In this document: one piece after another, positions 47,207-60,290 of the stretch
Layout: each line of letters opens with the position of its first letter
How positions within the stretch are numbered: the stretch's first letter is position 1
Assembly (NCBI GenBank): GCA_963971285.1
Contig: OZ020248.1
Span: 7,936,001 to 8,000,000, forward strand
Direction of reading: 5' to 3'
Length of the DNA stretch: 64,000 nt
Origin: Astropecten irregularis
Lineage: Eukaryota > Echinodermata > Asteroidea > Paxillosida > Astropectinidae
Position numbers and translations under genes: made by a program
The notes under the pieces: generated by a model
What the model saw: only the letters and a program-made list of their open reading frames with translations
Databases searched by the model: none
Told to the model about the DNA's origin: nothing

Positions 47207-50200
47207 GTTTCCTCAGTATTCAGGGAGAAATTCCCAACTCTAGCGTCAAAAAGCGTCTCATAGTCTAAGTGCAGTTTTAATGCGGCCTGATCGGAGGCCT
47301 TCTCGCATAGCGTGTGTTGCTTTACTTGGATTTTCGGCCATGAACATGACTTTGGAATTTGGCACAGCCCATATTTCCCTCTAGAGTACATCTGGGGCTA
47401 CATGTCGTGCAAGTTTCAAGTCGATTACCTCAGTATTCAGGGAAAAATTTCGAACTCGAGCGTCAAAAAGTGTCTCATAGTCAAAGTGCAGTTTTAATGC
47501 GGCCTGCTCGGAGGCCTTCACGCATAGCGTGTGGTGCTATACTTGGATTTTCGGCCATGACCATGACTTTGGAATTTGGCACAGCCCATATTTCCCTGTA
47601 GAGTTTATCTGGGGATACATGTCGTGCAAGTTTCAAGTCGATTGCCTCAGTATTCAGGGAGAAATTTCCAACTCTAGTGTCAAAAATTGTCTCATAGTCT
47701 AAGTACAGTTTTAATGCGGCCTGCTCGGAGGCCTTCACGCATAGCGTGTGGTGCTATGCTTGGATTTTCGGCCATGAACATGACTTTGGAATTTGGCAAA
47801 GCCCATATTTCCCTCTAGAGTTCATCTGGGGCTACATATCGTGCACGTTTCAAGTCGATTGCATCAGTATTCAGGGAAAAATGTCTAACTCTAGCGTCAA
47901 AAAGTGTCTCATAGTCTAAGTGCAGTTTTAATGCGGCCTGCTCGGAGGCCTTCTCGCATAGCATGTGGTGCTATACTTGGATTTTAGGCCATGAACATGA
48001 CTTTGAAATTTGGCACAGCCCATATTTCCCTCTAGAGTACATCTGGGGCTACATGTCGTGCAAGTTTCAAGTCGATTACCTCAGTATTCAGGGAAAAATT
48101 TCGAACTCGAGCGTCAAAAAGTGTCTCATAGTCAAAGTGCAGTTTTAATGCGGCCTGCTCGGAGGCCTTCACGCATAGCGTGTGGTGCTATACTTGGATT
48201 TTCGGCCATGAACATGACTTTGGAATTTGGCACAGCCCATATCTCCCTGTAGAGTTCATCTGGGGCTACATGTCGTGCAGGTTTCAAGTCGGTTGCCTCA
48301 GTATTCAGGGAGAAATTTCCAACTCTAGTGTCAAAAAGTCACTCATAGTCTAAGTGCAGTTTTAATGCGGCCTGTTCGGCGGCCTTCTCTCATAGCGTGT
48401 GGTGCTACACTTGGATTTTAGGCCATGAACATGACTTTGTAATTTGGCACAGCCCATATTTCCCTGTAGAGTTCATCTGGGGCTACATGTCGTGCAAGTT
48501 TCAAGTCGGTTTCCTCAGTATTCAGGGAGAAATTTCCAACTCTAGCGTCAAAAAGTGTCTCATAGTCTAAGTGCAGTTTTAATGCGGCCTGATCGGAGGC
48601 CTTCTCGCATAGCGTGTGTTGCTTTACTTGGATTTTCGGCCATGAACATGACTTTGGAATTTGGCACAGCCCATATTTCCCTCTAGAGTACATCTGGGGC
48701 TACATGTCGTGCAAGTTTCAAGTCGATTACCTCAGTATTCAGGGAGAAATTTCCAACTCTAGTGTCAAAAATTGTCTCATAGTCTAAGCACAGTTTTAAT
48801 GCGGCCTGCTCGGAGGCCTTCACGCATAGCGTGTGGTGCTATACTTGGATTTTCGGCCATGAACATGACTTTGGAATTTGGCACAGCCCATATTTCCCTG
48901 TAGAGTTCATCTGGGGCTACATGTCGTGCAGGTTTCAAGTCGATTGCCTCAGTATTCAGGGAGAAATTTCCAACTCTTGTGTCAAAAACTGTCTCATAGT
49001 CTAAGTACAGTTTTAATGCGGCCTGCTCGGAGGCCGTCACGCATAGCGTATGGTGCTATACTTGGATTTTCGGCCATGAACATGACTTTGGAATTTGGCA
49101 CAGCCCATATTTCCCTGTAGAGTTCATCTGGGGCTACATGTCGTGCAGGTTTCAAGTCGATTGCCTCAGTATTCAGGGAGAAATTTCCAACTCTTGTGTC
49201 AAAAACTGTCTCATAGTCTAAGTACAGTTTTAATGCGGCCTGCTCGGAGGCCTTCACGCATAGCGTGTGGTGCTATACTTGGATTTTCGGCCATGAACAT
49301 GACTTTGGAATTTGACACAGCCCATATCTCCCTGTAGAGTTCATCTGGGGCTACATGTCGTGCAAGTTTCAAGTCGGTTTCCTCAGTATTCAGGGAGAAA
49401 TTCCCAACTCGAGCGTCAAAAAGTGTCTCATAGTCAAAGTGCAGTTTTAATGCGGCCTGCTCGGAGGCCTTCACGCATAGCGTGTGGTGCTATACTTGGA
49501 TTTTCGGCCATGACCATGACTTTGGAATTTGGCACAGCCCATATTTCCCTGTAGAGTTCATCTGGGGATACATGTCGTGCAGGTTTCAAGTCGATTGCCT
49601 CAGTATTCAGGGAGAAATTTCCAACTCTTGTGTCAAAAATTGTCTCATAGTCTAAGTACAGTTTTAATGCGGCCTGCTCGGAGGCCTTCACGCATAGCGT
49701 GTGGTGCTATACTTGGATTTTCGGCCATGAACATGACTTTGGAATTTGGCACAGCCCATATCTCCCTGTAGAGTTCATCTGGGGCTACATGTCATGCAAG
49801 TTTCAAGTCGATTATCTCAGTATTCAGGGAAAAATTTCCAACTCGAGCGTCAAAAAGTGTCTCATAGTCAAAGTGCAGTTTTAATGCGGCCTGCTCGGAG
49901 GCCTTCACGCATAGCGTGTGGTGCTATACTTGGATTTTCGGCCATGACCATGACTTTGGAATTTGGCACAGCCCATATTTCCCTGTAGAGTTCATCTGGG
50001 GATACATGTCGTGCAAGTTTCAAGTCGATTGCCTCAGTATTCAGGGAGAAATTTCCAACTCTAGCGTCAAAAAGTTTCTCATAGTCTAAGTGCAGTTTTA
50101 ATGCGGCCTGCTCGGAGGCCTTCACGCATAGCGTGTGGTGCTATACTTGGATTTTCGGCCATGAACATGACTTTGGAATTTGGCACAGCCCATATTTCCC

Positions 50201-52741
50201 TGTAGAGTTCATCTGGGGCTACATGTCGTGCAGGTTTCAAGTCGATTGCCTCAGTATTCAGGGAGAAATTTCCAACTCTTGTGTCAAAAATTGTCTCATA
50301 GTCTAAGTACAGTTTTAATGCGGCCTGCTCGGAGGCCTTCTCGCATAGCGTGTGGTGCTATACTTGGATTTTCGGCCATGAACATGACTTTGGAATTTGG
50401 CACAGCCCATATCTCCCTGTAGAGTTCATCTGGGGCTACATGTCGTGCAAGTTTCAAGTCGGTTTCCTCAGTATTCAGGGAGAAATTCCCAACTCTAGCG
50501 TCAAAAAGCGTCTCATAGTCTAAGTGCAGTTTTAATGCGGCCTGATCGGAGGCCTTCACGCATAGCGTGTGGTGCTATACTTGGATTTTCGGCCATGAAC
50601 ATGACTTTGGAATTTGGCACAGCCCATATTTCCCTGTAGAGTTCATCTGGGGATACATGTCGTGCAAGTTTCAAGTCGATTGCCTCAGTATTCAGGGAGA
50701 AATTTCCAACTCTAGCGTCAAAAAGTCACTCATAGTCTAAGTGCAGTTTTAATGCAGCCTGCTCGGCGGCCTTCTCTCATAGCGTCTGGTGCTATACTTG
50801 GATTTTCGGCCATGAACATGTCTTTGTAATTTGGCACAGCCCATATTTCCCTGTAGAGTTCATCTGGGGCTACATGTCGTGCAAGTTTCAAGTCGATTAC
50901 CTCAGTATTCAGGGAAAAATTTCGAACTCGAGCGTCAAAAAGTGTCTCATAGTCAAAGTGCAGTTTTAATGCGGCCTGCTCGGAGGCCTTCACGCATAGC
51001 GTGTGGTGCTATACTTGGATTTTCGGCCATGACCATGACTTTGGAATTTGGCACAGCCCATATTTCCCTGTAGAGTTCATCTGGGGATACATGTCGTGCA
51101 AGTTTCAAGTCGATTGCCTCAGTATTCAGGGAGAAATTTCCAACTCTAGTGTCAAAAATTGTCTCATAGTCTAAGTGCAGTTTTAATGCGGCCTGCTCGG
51201 AGGCCTTCACGCATAGCGTGTGGTGCTATACTTGGATTTTCGGCCATGAACATGACTTTGGAATTTGGCACAGCCCATATTTCCCTCTAGAGTTCATCTG
51301 GGGCTACATATCGTGCACGTTTCAAGTCGATTGCATCAGTATTCAGGGAAAAATGTCTAACTCTAGCGTCAAAAAGTGTCTCATACTCTAAGTGCAGTTT
51401 TAATGCGGCCTGCTCGGAGGCCTTCTCGCATAGCATGTGGTGCTATACTTGGATTTTAGGCCATGAACATGACTTTGAAATTTGGCACAGCCCATATTTC
51501 CCTCTAGAGTACATCTGGGGCTACATGTCGTGCAAGTTTCAAGTCGATTACCTCAGTATTCAGGGAAAAATTTCGAACTCGAGCGTCAAAAAGTGTCTCA
51601 TAGTCAAAGTGCAGTTTTAATGCGGCCTGCTCGGAGGCCTTCACGCATAGCGTGTGGTGCTATACTTGGATTTTCGGCCATGAACATGACTTTGGAATTT
51701 GGCACAGCCCATATTTCCCTGTAGAGTTCATCTAGGGCTACATGTCGTGCAGGTTTCAAGTCGATTGCCTCAGTATTCAGGGAGAAATTTCCAACTCTAG
51801 CGTCAAAAAGTGTCTCATAGTCTAAGTGCAGTTTTAATGCGGCCTGATCGGAGGCCTTCTCGCATAGCGTGTGTTGCTTTACTTGGATTTTAGGCCATGA
51901 ACATGACTTTGGAATTTGGCACAGCCCATATTTCCCTCTAGAGTACATCTGGGGCTACATGTCGTGCAAGTTTCAAGTCGATTACCTCAGTATTCAGGGA
52001 AAAATTTCCAACTCTAGTGTCAAAAATTGTCTCATAGTCTAAGTACAGTTTTAATGCGGCCTGCTCGGAGGCCTTCACGCATAGCGTGTGGTGCTATACT
52101 TGGATTTTCGGCCATGAACATGACTTTGGAATTTGGCACAGCCCATATTTCCCTGTAGAGTTCATCTGGGGCTACATGTCGTGCAGGTTTCAAGTCGATT
52201 GCCTCAGTATTCAGGGAGAAATTTCCAACTCTAGCGTCAAAAAGTGTCTCATAGTCTAAGTGCAGTTTTAATGCGGCCTGATCGGAGGCCTTCTCGCATA
52301 GCGTGTGTTGCTTTACTTGGATTTTAGGCCATGAACATGACTTTCGAATTTGGCACAGCCCATATTTCCCTGTAGAGTTCATCTGGGGATACATGTCGTG
52401 CAAGTTTCAAGTCGATTGCCTCAGTATTCAGGGAGAAATTTCCAACTCTAGCGTCAAAAAGTCACTCATAGTCTAAGTGCAGTTTTAATGCGGCCTGCTC
52501 GGCGGCCTTCTCTCATAGCGTCTGGTGCTATACTTGGATTTTCGGCAATGAACATGTCTTTGTAATTTGGCACAGCCCATATTTCCCTGTAGAGTTCATC
52601 TGGGGCTACATGTCGTGCAAGTTTCAAGTCGATTGCCTCAGTATTCAGGGAAAAATGTCAAACTCTAGCGTCAAAAAGTGTCTCATAGTCTAAGTGCAGT
52701 TTTAATGCGGCCTGCTCGGAGGCCTTCACGCATAGCGTGTG
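47207..52741. repeat. Mosaic stretch of satellite monomers
   Basis: Adjacent types f and g near 47.75-48.15 kb are followed by a stretch (about 48.1-49.0 kb) in the same order as 7.6-8.5 kb. Several 'ctcttgtg...aaactg' monomers lie at about 48.9-49.25 kb, and b/c-like monomers run to 50.5 kb. The order d, e, f, g, i, 'gatcgg', i, j, k fills 50.7-52.7 kb and includes 'ctcatactctaag' near 51380. At about 50.54 kb a monomer combines 'gatcgg' with 'cttcacgcat', a small hybrid. Confidence 0.84.
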
Positions 52742-52913
52742 GTGTAATACTTTGATTTTCGGCCATGAACATGACTTTGGAATTTGGCACAGCCCATATT
52801 TCCCTGTAGAGTTCATCTGGGGCTACATGTCGTGCAGGTTTCAAGTCGATTGCCTCAGTATTCAGGGAGAAATTTCCAACTCTTGTGTCAAAAATTGTCT
52901 CATAGTCTAAGTA
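52697..52913. repeat. a/b hybrid monomer
   Basis: The start is type a ('gtgtaatac' at 52742, then 'tttgatttt') and the rest is type b ('ggaatttggcac', 'caggtttc', 'ctcttgtg', 'aaattg'). The crossover lies between about 52756 and 52779. In other copies a and b are separate neighbours (for example 2.6-3.0 and 60.9-61.4 kb), so one monomer was lost here. Confidence 0.85.
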
Positions 52914-54260
52914 CAGTTTTAATGCGGCCTGCTCGGAGGCCTTCTCGCATAGCGTGTGGTGCTATACTTGGATTTTCGGCCATGAACATGACTTTGGAAT
53001 TTGGCACAGCCCATATCTCCATGTAGAGTTCATCTGGGGCTACATGTCGTGCAAGTTTCAAGTCGGTTTCCTCAGTATTCAGGGAGAAATTTCCAACTCT
53101 AGCGTCAAAAAGCGTCTCATAGTCTAAGTGCAGTTTTAATGCGGCCTGATCGGAGGCCTTCTCGCATAGCGTGTGTTGCTTTACTTGGATTTTAGGCCAT
53201 GAACATGACTTTGAAATTTGGCACAGCCCATATTTTCCTCTACAGTACATCTGGGGCTACATGTCGTGCAAGTTTCAAGTCGATTACCTCAGTATTCAGG
53301 GAAAAATTTCGAACTCGAGCGTCAAAAAGTGTCTCATAGTCAAAGTGCAGTTTTAATGCGGCCTGCTCGGAGGCCTTCACGCATAGCGTGTGGTGCTATA
53401 CTTGGATTTTCGGCCATGAACATGACTTTGGAGTTTGGCACAGCCCATATTTCCCTGTAGAGTTCATCTGGGGCTACATGTCGTGCAGGTTTCAAGTCGA
53501 TTGCCTCAGTATTCAGGGAGAAATTTCCAACTCTAGCGTCAAAAAGTGTCTCATAGTCTAAGTGCAGTTTTAATGCGGCCTGATCAGAGGCCTTCTCGCA
53601 TAGCGTGTGTTGCTTTACTTGGATTTTAGGCCATGAACATGACTTTGGAATTTGGCACAGCCCATATTTCCCTCTAGAGTACATCTGGGGCTACATGTCG
53701 TGCAAGTTTTAAGTCGATTACCTCAGTATTCAGGGAGAAATTTCCAACTCTAGTGTCAAAAATTGTCTCATAGTCTAAGTACAGTTTTAATGCGGCCTGC
53801 TCGGAGGCCTTCACGCATAGCGTGTGGTGCTATACTTGGATTTTCGGCCATGAACATGACTTTGGAATTTGGCACAGCCCATATTTCCCTGTAGAGTTCA
53901 TCTGGGGATACATGTCGTGCAAGTTTCAAGTCGATTGCCTCAGTATTCAGGGAGAAATTTCCAACTCTAGCGTCAAAAAGTCACTCATAGTCTAAGTGCA
54001 GTTTTAATGCGGCCTGCTCGGCGGCCTTCTCTCATAGCGTCTGGTGATATACTTGGATTTTCGGCCATGAACATGTCTTTGTAATTTGGCACAGCCCATA
54101 TTTCCCTGTAGAGTTCATCTGGGGCTACATGTCGTGCAAGTTTCAAGTCGATTGCCTCAGTATTCAGGGAAAAATGTCAAACTCTAGCGTCAAAAAGTGT
54201 CTCATAGTCTAAGTGCAGTTTTAATGCGGCCTGCTCGGAGGCCTTCACGCATAGCGTGTG
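52742..54260. repeat. 7-mer unit (1519 bp)
   Basis: Type a marker to type a marker, seven monomers: hybrid a/b, c with 'tctccatgtag' near 53018, a 'gatcgg' monomer with 'cctctacagtac' near 53236, type i with 'ggagttt', 'gatcagagg' at 53582, a 'ggatac' monomer and k with 'tggtgatatac' near 54044. Most of it recurs 1735 bp downstream. Confidence 0.87.
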
Positions 54261-55995
54261 GTGTAATACTTTGATTTTCGGCCATGAACATGACTTTGTA
54301 ATTTGACACAGCCCATATTTCCCTTAGAGTTCATCTGGGGCTACATGTCGTGCAAGTTTCAAGTCGGTTTCCTCAGTATTCAGGGAGAAATTTCCAACTC
54401 TAGCGTCAAAAAGTTTCTCATAGTCTAAGTGCAGTTTTAATGCGGCCTGCTCGGAGGCCTTCACGCATAGCGTGTGGTGCTATACTTGGATTTTCGGCCA
54501 TGAACATGACTTTGGAATTTGGCACAGCCCATATTTCCCTGTAGAGTTCATCTGGGGCTACATGTCGTGCAGGTTTCAAGTCGATTGCCTCAGTATTCAG
54601 GGAGAAATTTCCAACTCTTGTGTCAAAAATTGTCTCATAGTCTAAGTACAGTTTTAATGCGGCCTGCTCGGAGGCCTTCTCGCATAGCGTGTGGTGCTAT
54701 ACTTGGATTTTCGGCCATGAACATGACTTTGGAATTTGGCACAGCCCATATCTCCATGTAGAGTTCATCTGGGGCTACATGTCGTGCAAGTTTCAAGTCG
54801 GTTTCCTCAGTATTCAGGGAGAAATTCCCAACTCTAGCGTCAAAAAGCGTCTCATAGTCTAAGTGCAGTTTTAATGCGGCCTGATCGGAGGCCTTCTCGC
54901 ATAGCGTGTGTTGCTTTACTTGGATTTTAGGCCATGAACATGACTTTGAAATTTGGCACAGCCCATATTTCCCTCTACAGTACATCTGGGGCTACATGTC
55001 GTGCAAGTTTCAAGTCGATTACCTCAGTATTCAGGGAAAAATTTCGAACTCGAGCGTCAAAAAGTGTCTCATAGTCAAAGTGCAGTTTTAATGCGGCCTG
55101 CTCGGAGGCCTTCACGCATAGCGTGTGGTGCTATACTTGGATTTTCGGCCATGAACATGACTTTGCAGTTTGGCACAGCCCATATTTCCCTGTAGAGTTC
55201 ATCTGGGGCTACATGTCGTGCAGGTTTCAAGTCGATTGCCTCAGTATTCAGGGAGAAATTTCCAACTCTAGCGTCAAAAAGTGTCTCATAGTCTAAGTGC
55301 AGTTTTAATGCGGCCTGATCAGAGGCCTTCTCGCATAGCGTGTGTTGCTTTACTTGGATTTTAGGCCATGAACATGACTTTGGAATTTGGCACAGCCCAT
55401 ATTTCCCTCTAGAGTACATCTGGGGCTACATGTCGTGCAAGTTTTAAGTCGATTACCTCAGTATTCAGGGAGAAATTTCCAACTCTAGTGTCAAAAATTG
55501 TCTCATAGTCTAAGTACAGTTTTAATGCGGCCTGCTCGGAGGCCTTCACGCATAGCGTGTGGTGCTATACTTGGATTTTCGGCCATGAACATGACTTTGG
55601 AATTTGGCACAGCCCATATTTCCCTGTAGAGTTCATCTGGGGATACATGTCGTGCAAGTTTCAAGTCGATTGCCTCAGTATTCAGGGAGAAATTTCCAAC
55701 TCTAGCGTCAAAAAGTCACTCATAGTCTAAGTGCAGTTTTAATGCGGCCTGCTCGGCGGACTTCTCTCATAGCGTCTGGTGATATACTTGGATTTTCGGC
55801 CATGAACATGTCTTTGTAATTTCGCACAGCCCATATTTCCCTGTAGAGTTCATCTGGGGCTACATGTCGTGCAAGTTTCAAGTCGATTGCCTCAGTATTC
55901 AGGGAAAAATGTCAAACTCTAGCGTCAAAAAGTGTATCATAGTCTAAGTGCAGTTTTAATGCGGCCTGCTCGGAGGCCTTCACGCATAGCGTGTG
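54261..55995. repeat. 8-mer unit with a 1-bp deletion (1735 bp)
   Basis: The preceding unit recurs with a and b separate. The rare variants 'tctccatgtag', 'cctctacagtac', 'gatcagagg' (55317) and 'tggtgatatac' all reappear at +1735 bp. Private changes include 'tttgcagttt' near 55162, 'cggcggactt' near 55755 and 'tttcgcaca' near 55820. Confidence 0.87.
54319..54329. other. 1-bp deletion in the satellite
   Basis: The sequence reads 'tttcccttagagttc' where other monomers have 'tttccctgtagagttc'; one G is missing. The monomer is 216 bp, which accounts for the 1735-bp rather than 1736-bp offset between the two surrounding units. Confidence 0.9.
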
Positions 55996-56167
55996 GTGTA
56001 ATACTTTGATTTTCGGCCATGAACATGACTTTGTAATTTGACACAGCCCATATTTCCCTCTAGAGTTCATCTGGGGCTACATGTCGTGCAAGTTTCAAGT
56101 CGGTTTCCTCAGTATTCAGGGAGAAATTTCCAACTCTAGCGTCAAAAAGTTTCTCATAGTCTAAGTG

Positions 56168-57469
56168 CAGTTTTAATGCGGCCTGCTCGGAGGCCTTCAC
56201 GCATAGCGTGTGGTGCTATACTTGGATTTTCGGCCATGAACATGACTTTGGAATTTGGCACAGCCCATATCTCCCTGTAGAGTTCATCTGGGGCTACATG
56301 TCGTGCAAGTTTCAAGTCGGTTTCCTCAGTATTCAGGGAGAAATTCCCAACTCTAGCGTCAAAAAGCGTCTCATAGTCTAAGTGCAGTTTTAATGCGGCC
56401 TGCTCGGAGGCCTTCACGCATAGCGTGTGGTGCTATACTTGGATTTTCGGCCATGAACATGACTTTGGAATTTGGCACAGCCCATATTTCCCTGTAGAGT
56501 TCATCTGGGGATACATGTCGTGCAAGTTTCAAGTCGATTGCCTCAGTATTCAGGGAGAAATTTCCAACTCTAGCGTCAAAAAGTCACTCATAGTCTAAGT
56601 GCAGTTTTAATGCGGCCTGCTCGGCGGCCTTCTCTCATAGCGTCTGGTGCTATACTTGGATTTTCGGCCATGAACATGTCTTTGTAATTTGGCACAGCCC
56701 ATATTTCCCTGTAGAGTTCATCTGGGGCTACATGTCGTGCAAGTTTCAAGTCGATTACCTCAGTATTCAGGGAAAAATTTCGAACTCGAGCGTCAAAAAG
56801 TGTCTCATAGTCAAAGTGCAGTTTTAATGCGGCCTGCTCGGAGGCCTTCACGCATAGCGTGTGGTGCTATACTTGGATTTTCGGCCATGACCATGACTTT
56901 GGAATTTGGCACAGCCCATATTTCCCTGTAGAGTTCATCTGGGGATACATGTCGTGCAAGTTTCAAGTCGATTGCCTCAGTATTCAGGGAGAAATTTCCA
57001 ACTCTAGTGTCAAAAATTGTCTCATAGTCTAAGTACAGTTTTAATGCGGCCTGCTCGGAGGCCTTCACGCATAGCGTGTGGTGCTATACTTGGATTTTCG
57101 GCCATGAACATGACTTTGGAATTTGGCACAGCCCATATTTCCCTCTAGAGTTCATCTGGGGCTACATATCGTGCACGTTTCAAGTCGATTGCATCAGTAT
57201 TCAGGGAAAAATGTCTAACTCTAGCGTCAAAAAGTGTCTCATACTCTAAGTGCAGTTTTAATGCGGCCTGCTCGGAGGCCTTCTCGCATAGCATGTGGTG
57301 CTATACTTGGATTTTAGGCCATGAACATGACTTTGAAATTTGGCACAGCCCATATTTCCCTCTAGAGTACATCTGGGGCTACATGTCGTGCAAGTTTCAA
57401 GTCGATTACCTCAGTATTCAGGGAAAAATTTCGAACTCGAGCGTCAAAAAGTGTCTCATAGTCAAAGTG
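56168..57469. repeat. 6-mer multimer, copy 1 (1302 bp)
   Basis: Order c ('cggagg', 'cacgcat', 'aaagcg'), a 'ggatac...aaagtcactc' monomer, d, e, f, g. Repeated at +1302 bp. Type f ends with the uncommon 'ctcatactctaag' near 57242. The short stretch 55996-56167 before it is the rest of a type a monomer with 'ctctagagttc'. Confidence 0.87.
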
Positions 57470-58771
57470 CAGTTTTAATGCGGCCTGCTCGGAGGCCTTC
57501 ACGCATAGTGTGTGGTGCTATACTTGGATTTTCGGCCATGAACATGACTTTGGAATTTGGCACAGCCAATATCTCCCTGTAGAGTTCATCTGGGGCTACA
57601 TGTCGTGCAAGTTTCAAGTCGGTTTCCTCAGTATTCAGGGAGAAATTCCCAACTCTAGCGTCAAAAAGCGTCTCATAGTCTAAGTGCAGTTTTAATGCGG
57701 CCTGCTCGGAGGCCTTCACGCATAGCGTGTGGTGCTATACTTGGATTTTCGGCCATGAACATGACTTTGGAATTTGGCACAGCCCATATTTCCCTGTAGA
57801 GTTCATCTGGGGATACATGTCGTGCAAGTTTCAAGTCGATTGCCTCAGTATTCAGGGAGAAATTTCCAACTCTAGCGTCAAAAAGTCACTCATAGTCTAA
57901 GTGCAGTTTTAATGCGGCCTGCTCGGCGGCCTTCTCTCATAGCGTCTGGTGCTATACTTGGATTTTCGGCCATGAACATGTCTTTGTAATTTGGCACAGC
58001 CCATATTTCCCTGTAGAGTTCATCTGGGGCTACATGTCGTGCAAGTTTCAAGTCGATTACCTCAGTATTCAGGGAAAAATTTCGAACTCGAGCGTCAAAA
58101 AGTGTCTCATAGTCAAAGTGCAGTTTTAATGCGGCCTGCTCGGAGGCCTTCACGCATAGCGTGTGGTGCTATACTTGGATTTTCGGCCATGACCATGACT
58201 TTGGAATTTGGCACAGCCCATATTTCCCTGTAGAGTTCATCTGGGGATACATGTCGTGCAAGTTTCAAGTCGATTGCCTCAGTATTCAGGGAGAAATTTC
58301 CAACTCTAGTGTCAAAAATTGTCTCATAGTCTAAGTACAGTTTTAATGCGGCCTGCTCGGAGGCCTTCACGCATAGCGTGTGGTGCTATACTTGGATTTT
58401 CGGCCATGAACATGACTTTGGAATTTGGCACAGCCCATATTTCCCTCTAGAGTTCATCTGGGGCTACATATCGTGCACGTTTCAAGTCGATTGCATCAGT
58501 ATTCAGGGAAAAATGTCTAACTCTAGCGTCAAAAAGTGTCTCATACTCTAAGTGCAGTTTTAATGCGGCCTGCTCGGAGGCCTTCTCGCATAGCATGTGG
58601 TGCTATACTTGGATTTTAGGCCATGAACATGACTTTGAAATTTGGCACAGCCCATATTTCCCTCTAGAGTACATCTGGGGCTACATGTCGTGCAAGTTTC
58701 AAGTCGATTACCTCAGTATTCAGGGAAAAATTTCGAACTCGAGCGTCAAAAAGTGTCTCATAGTCAAAGTG
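57470..58771. repeat. 6-mer multimer, copy 2 (1302 bp)
   Basis: Same order as copy 1. Its first monomer carries 'catagtgtgtgg' near 57507, shared with the third copy (near 59026), and the private 'cagccaatatc' near 57565. Copies 2 and 3 are therefore closer to each other than to copy 1. Confidence 0.87.
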
Positions 58772-58988
58772 CAGTTTTAATGCGGCCTGCTCGGAGGCCT
58801 TCACGCATAGCGTGTGGTGCTATACTTGGATTTTCGGCCATGAACATGACTTTGGAATTTGGCACAGCCCATATTTCCCTGTAGAGTTCATCTGGGGCTA
58901 CATGTAGTGCAGGTTTCAAGTCGATTGCCTCAGTATTCAGGGAGAAATTCCCAACTCTAGCGTCAAAAAGTGTCTCATAGTCTAAGTG
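58772..58988. repeat. Additional type i monomer between 6-mer copies
   Basis: A single type i monomer with the rare 'catgtagtgcagg' near 58902. It makes the spacing between copies 2 and 3 seven monomers rather than six. The same rare change recurs near 60421 in the type i monomer after copy 3. Confidence 0.85.
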
Positions 58989-60290
58989 CAGTTTTAATGC
59001 GGCCTGCTCGGAGGCCTTCACGCATAGTGTGTGGTGCTATACTTGGATTTTCGGCCATGAACATGACTTTGGAATTTGGCACAGCCCATATCTCCCTGTA
59101 GAGTTCATCTGGGGCTACATGTCGTGCAAGTTTCAAGTCGGTTTCCTCAGTATTCAGGGAGAAATTCCCAACTCTAGCGTCAAAAAGCGTCTCATAGTCT
59201 AAGTGCAGTTTTAATGCGGCCTGCTCGGAGGCCTTCACGCATAGCGTGTGGTGCTATACTTGGATTTTCGGCCATGAACATGACTTTGGAATTTGGCACA
59301 GCCCATATTTCCCTGTAGAGTTCATCTGGGGATACATGTCGTGCAAGTTTCAAGTCGATTGCCTCAGTATTCAGGGAGAAATTTCCAACTCTAGCGTCAA
59401 AAAGTCACTCATAGTCTAAGTGCAGTTTTAATGCGGCCTGCTCGGCGGCCTTCTCTCATAGCGTCTGGTGCTATACTTGGATTTTCGGCCATGAACATGT
59501 CTTTGTAATTTGGCACAGCCCATATTTCCCTGTAGAGTTCATCTGGGGCTACATGTCGTGCAAGTTTCAAGTCGATTACCTCAGTATTCAGGGAAAAATT
59601 TCGAACTCGAGCGTCAAAAAGTGTCTCATAGTCAAAGTGCAGTTTTAATGCGGCCTGCTCGGAGGCCTTCACGCATAGCGTGTGGTGCTATACTTGGATT
59701 TTCGGCCATGACCATGACTTTGGAATTTGGCACAGCCCATATTTCCCTGTAGAGTTCATCTGGGGATACATGTCGTGCAAGTTTCAAGTCGATTGCCTCA
59801 GTATTCAGGGAGAAATTTCCAACTCTAGTGTCAAAAATTGTCTCATAGTCTAAGTACAGTTTTAATGCGGCCTGCTCGGAGGCCTTCACGCATAGCGTGT
59901 GGTGCTATACTTGGATTTTCGGCCATGAACATGACTTTGGAATTTGGCACAGCCCATATTTCCCTCTAGAGTTCATCTGGGGCTACATATCGTGCACGTT
60001 TCAAGTCGATTGCATCAGTATTCAGGGAAAAATGTCTAACTCTAGCGTCAAAAAGTGTCTCATACTCTAAGTGCAGTTTTAATGCGGCCTGCTCGGAGGC
60101 CTTCTCGCATAGCATGTGGTGCTATACTTGGATTTTAGGCCATGAACATGACTTTGAAATTTGGCACAGCCCATATTTCCCTCTAGAGTACATCTGGGGC
60201 TACATGTCGTGCAAGTTTCAAGTCGATTACCTCAGTATTCAGGGAAAAATTTCGAACTCGAGCGTCAAAAAGTGTCTCATAGTCAAAGTG
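58989..60290. repeat. 6-mer multimer, copy 3 (1302 bp)
   Basis: Order c, 'ggatac' monomer, d, e, f, g as in copies 1 and 2; offset 1519 bp from copy 2. 'ctcatactctaag' is present near 60063. Confidence 0.87.
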
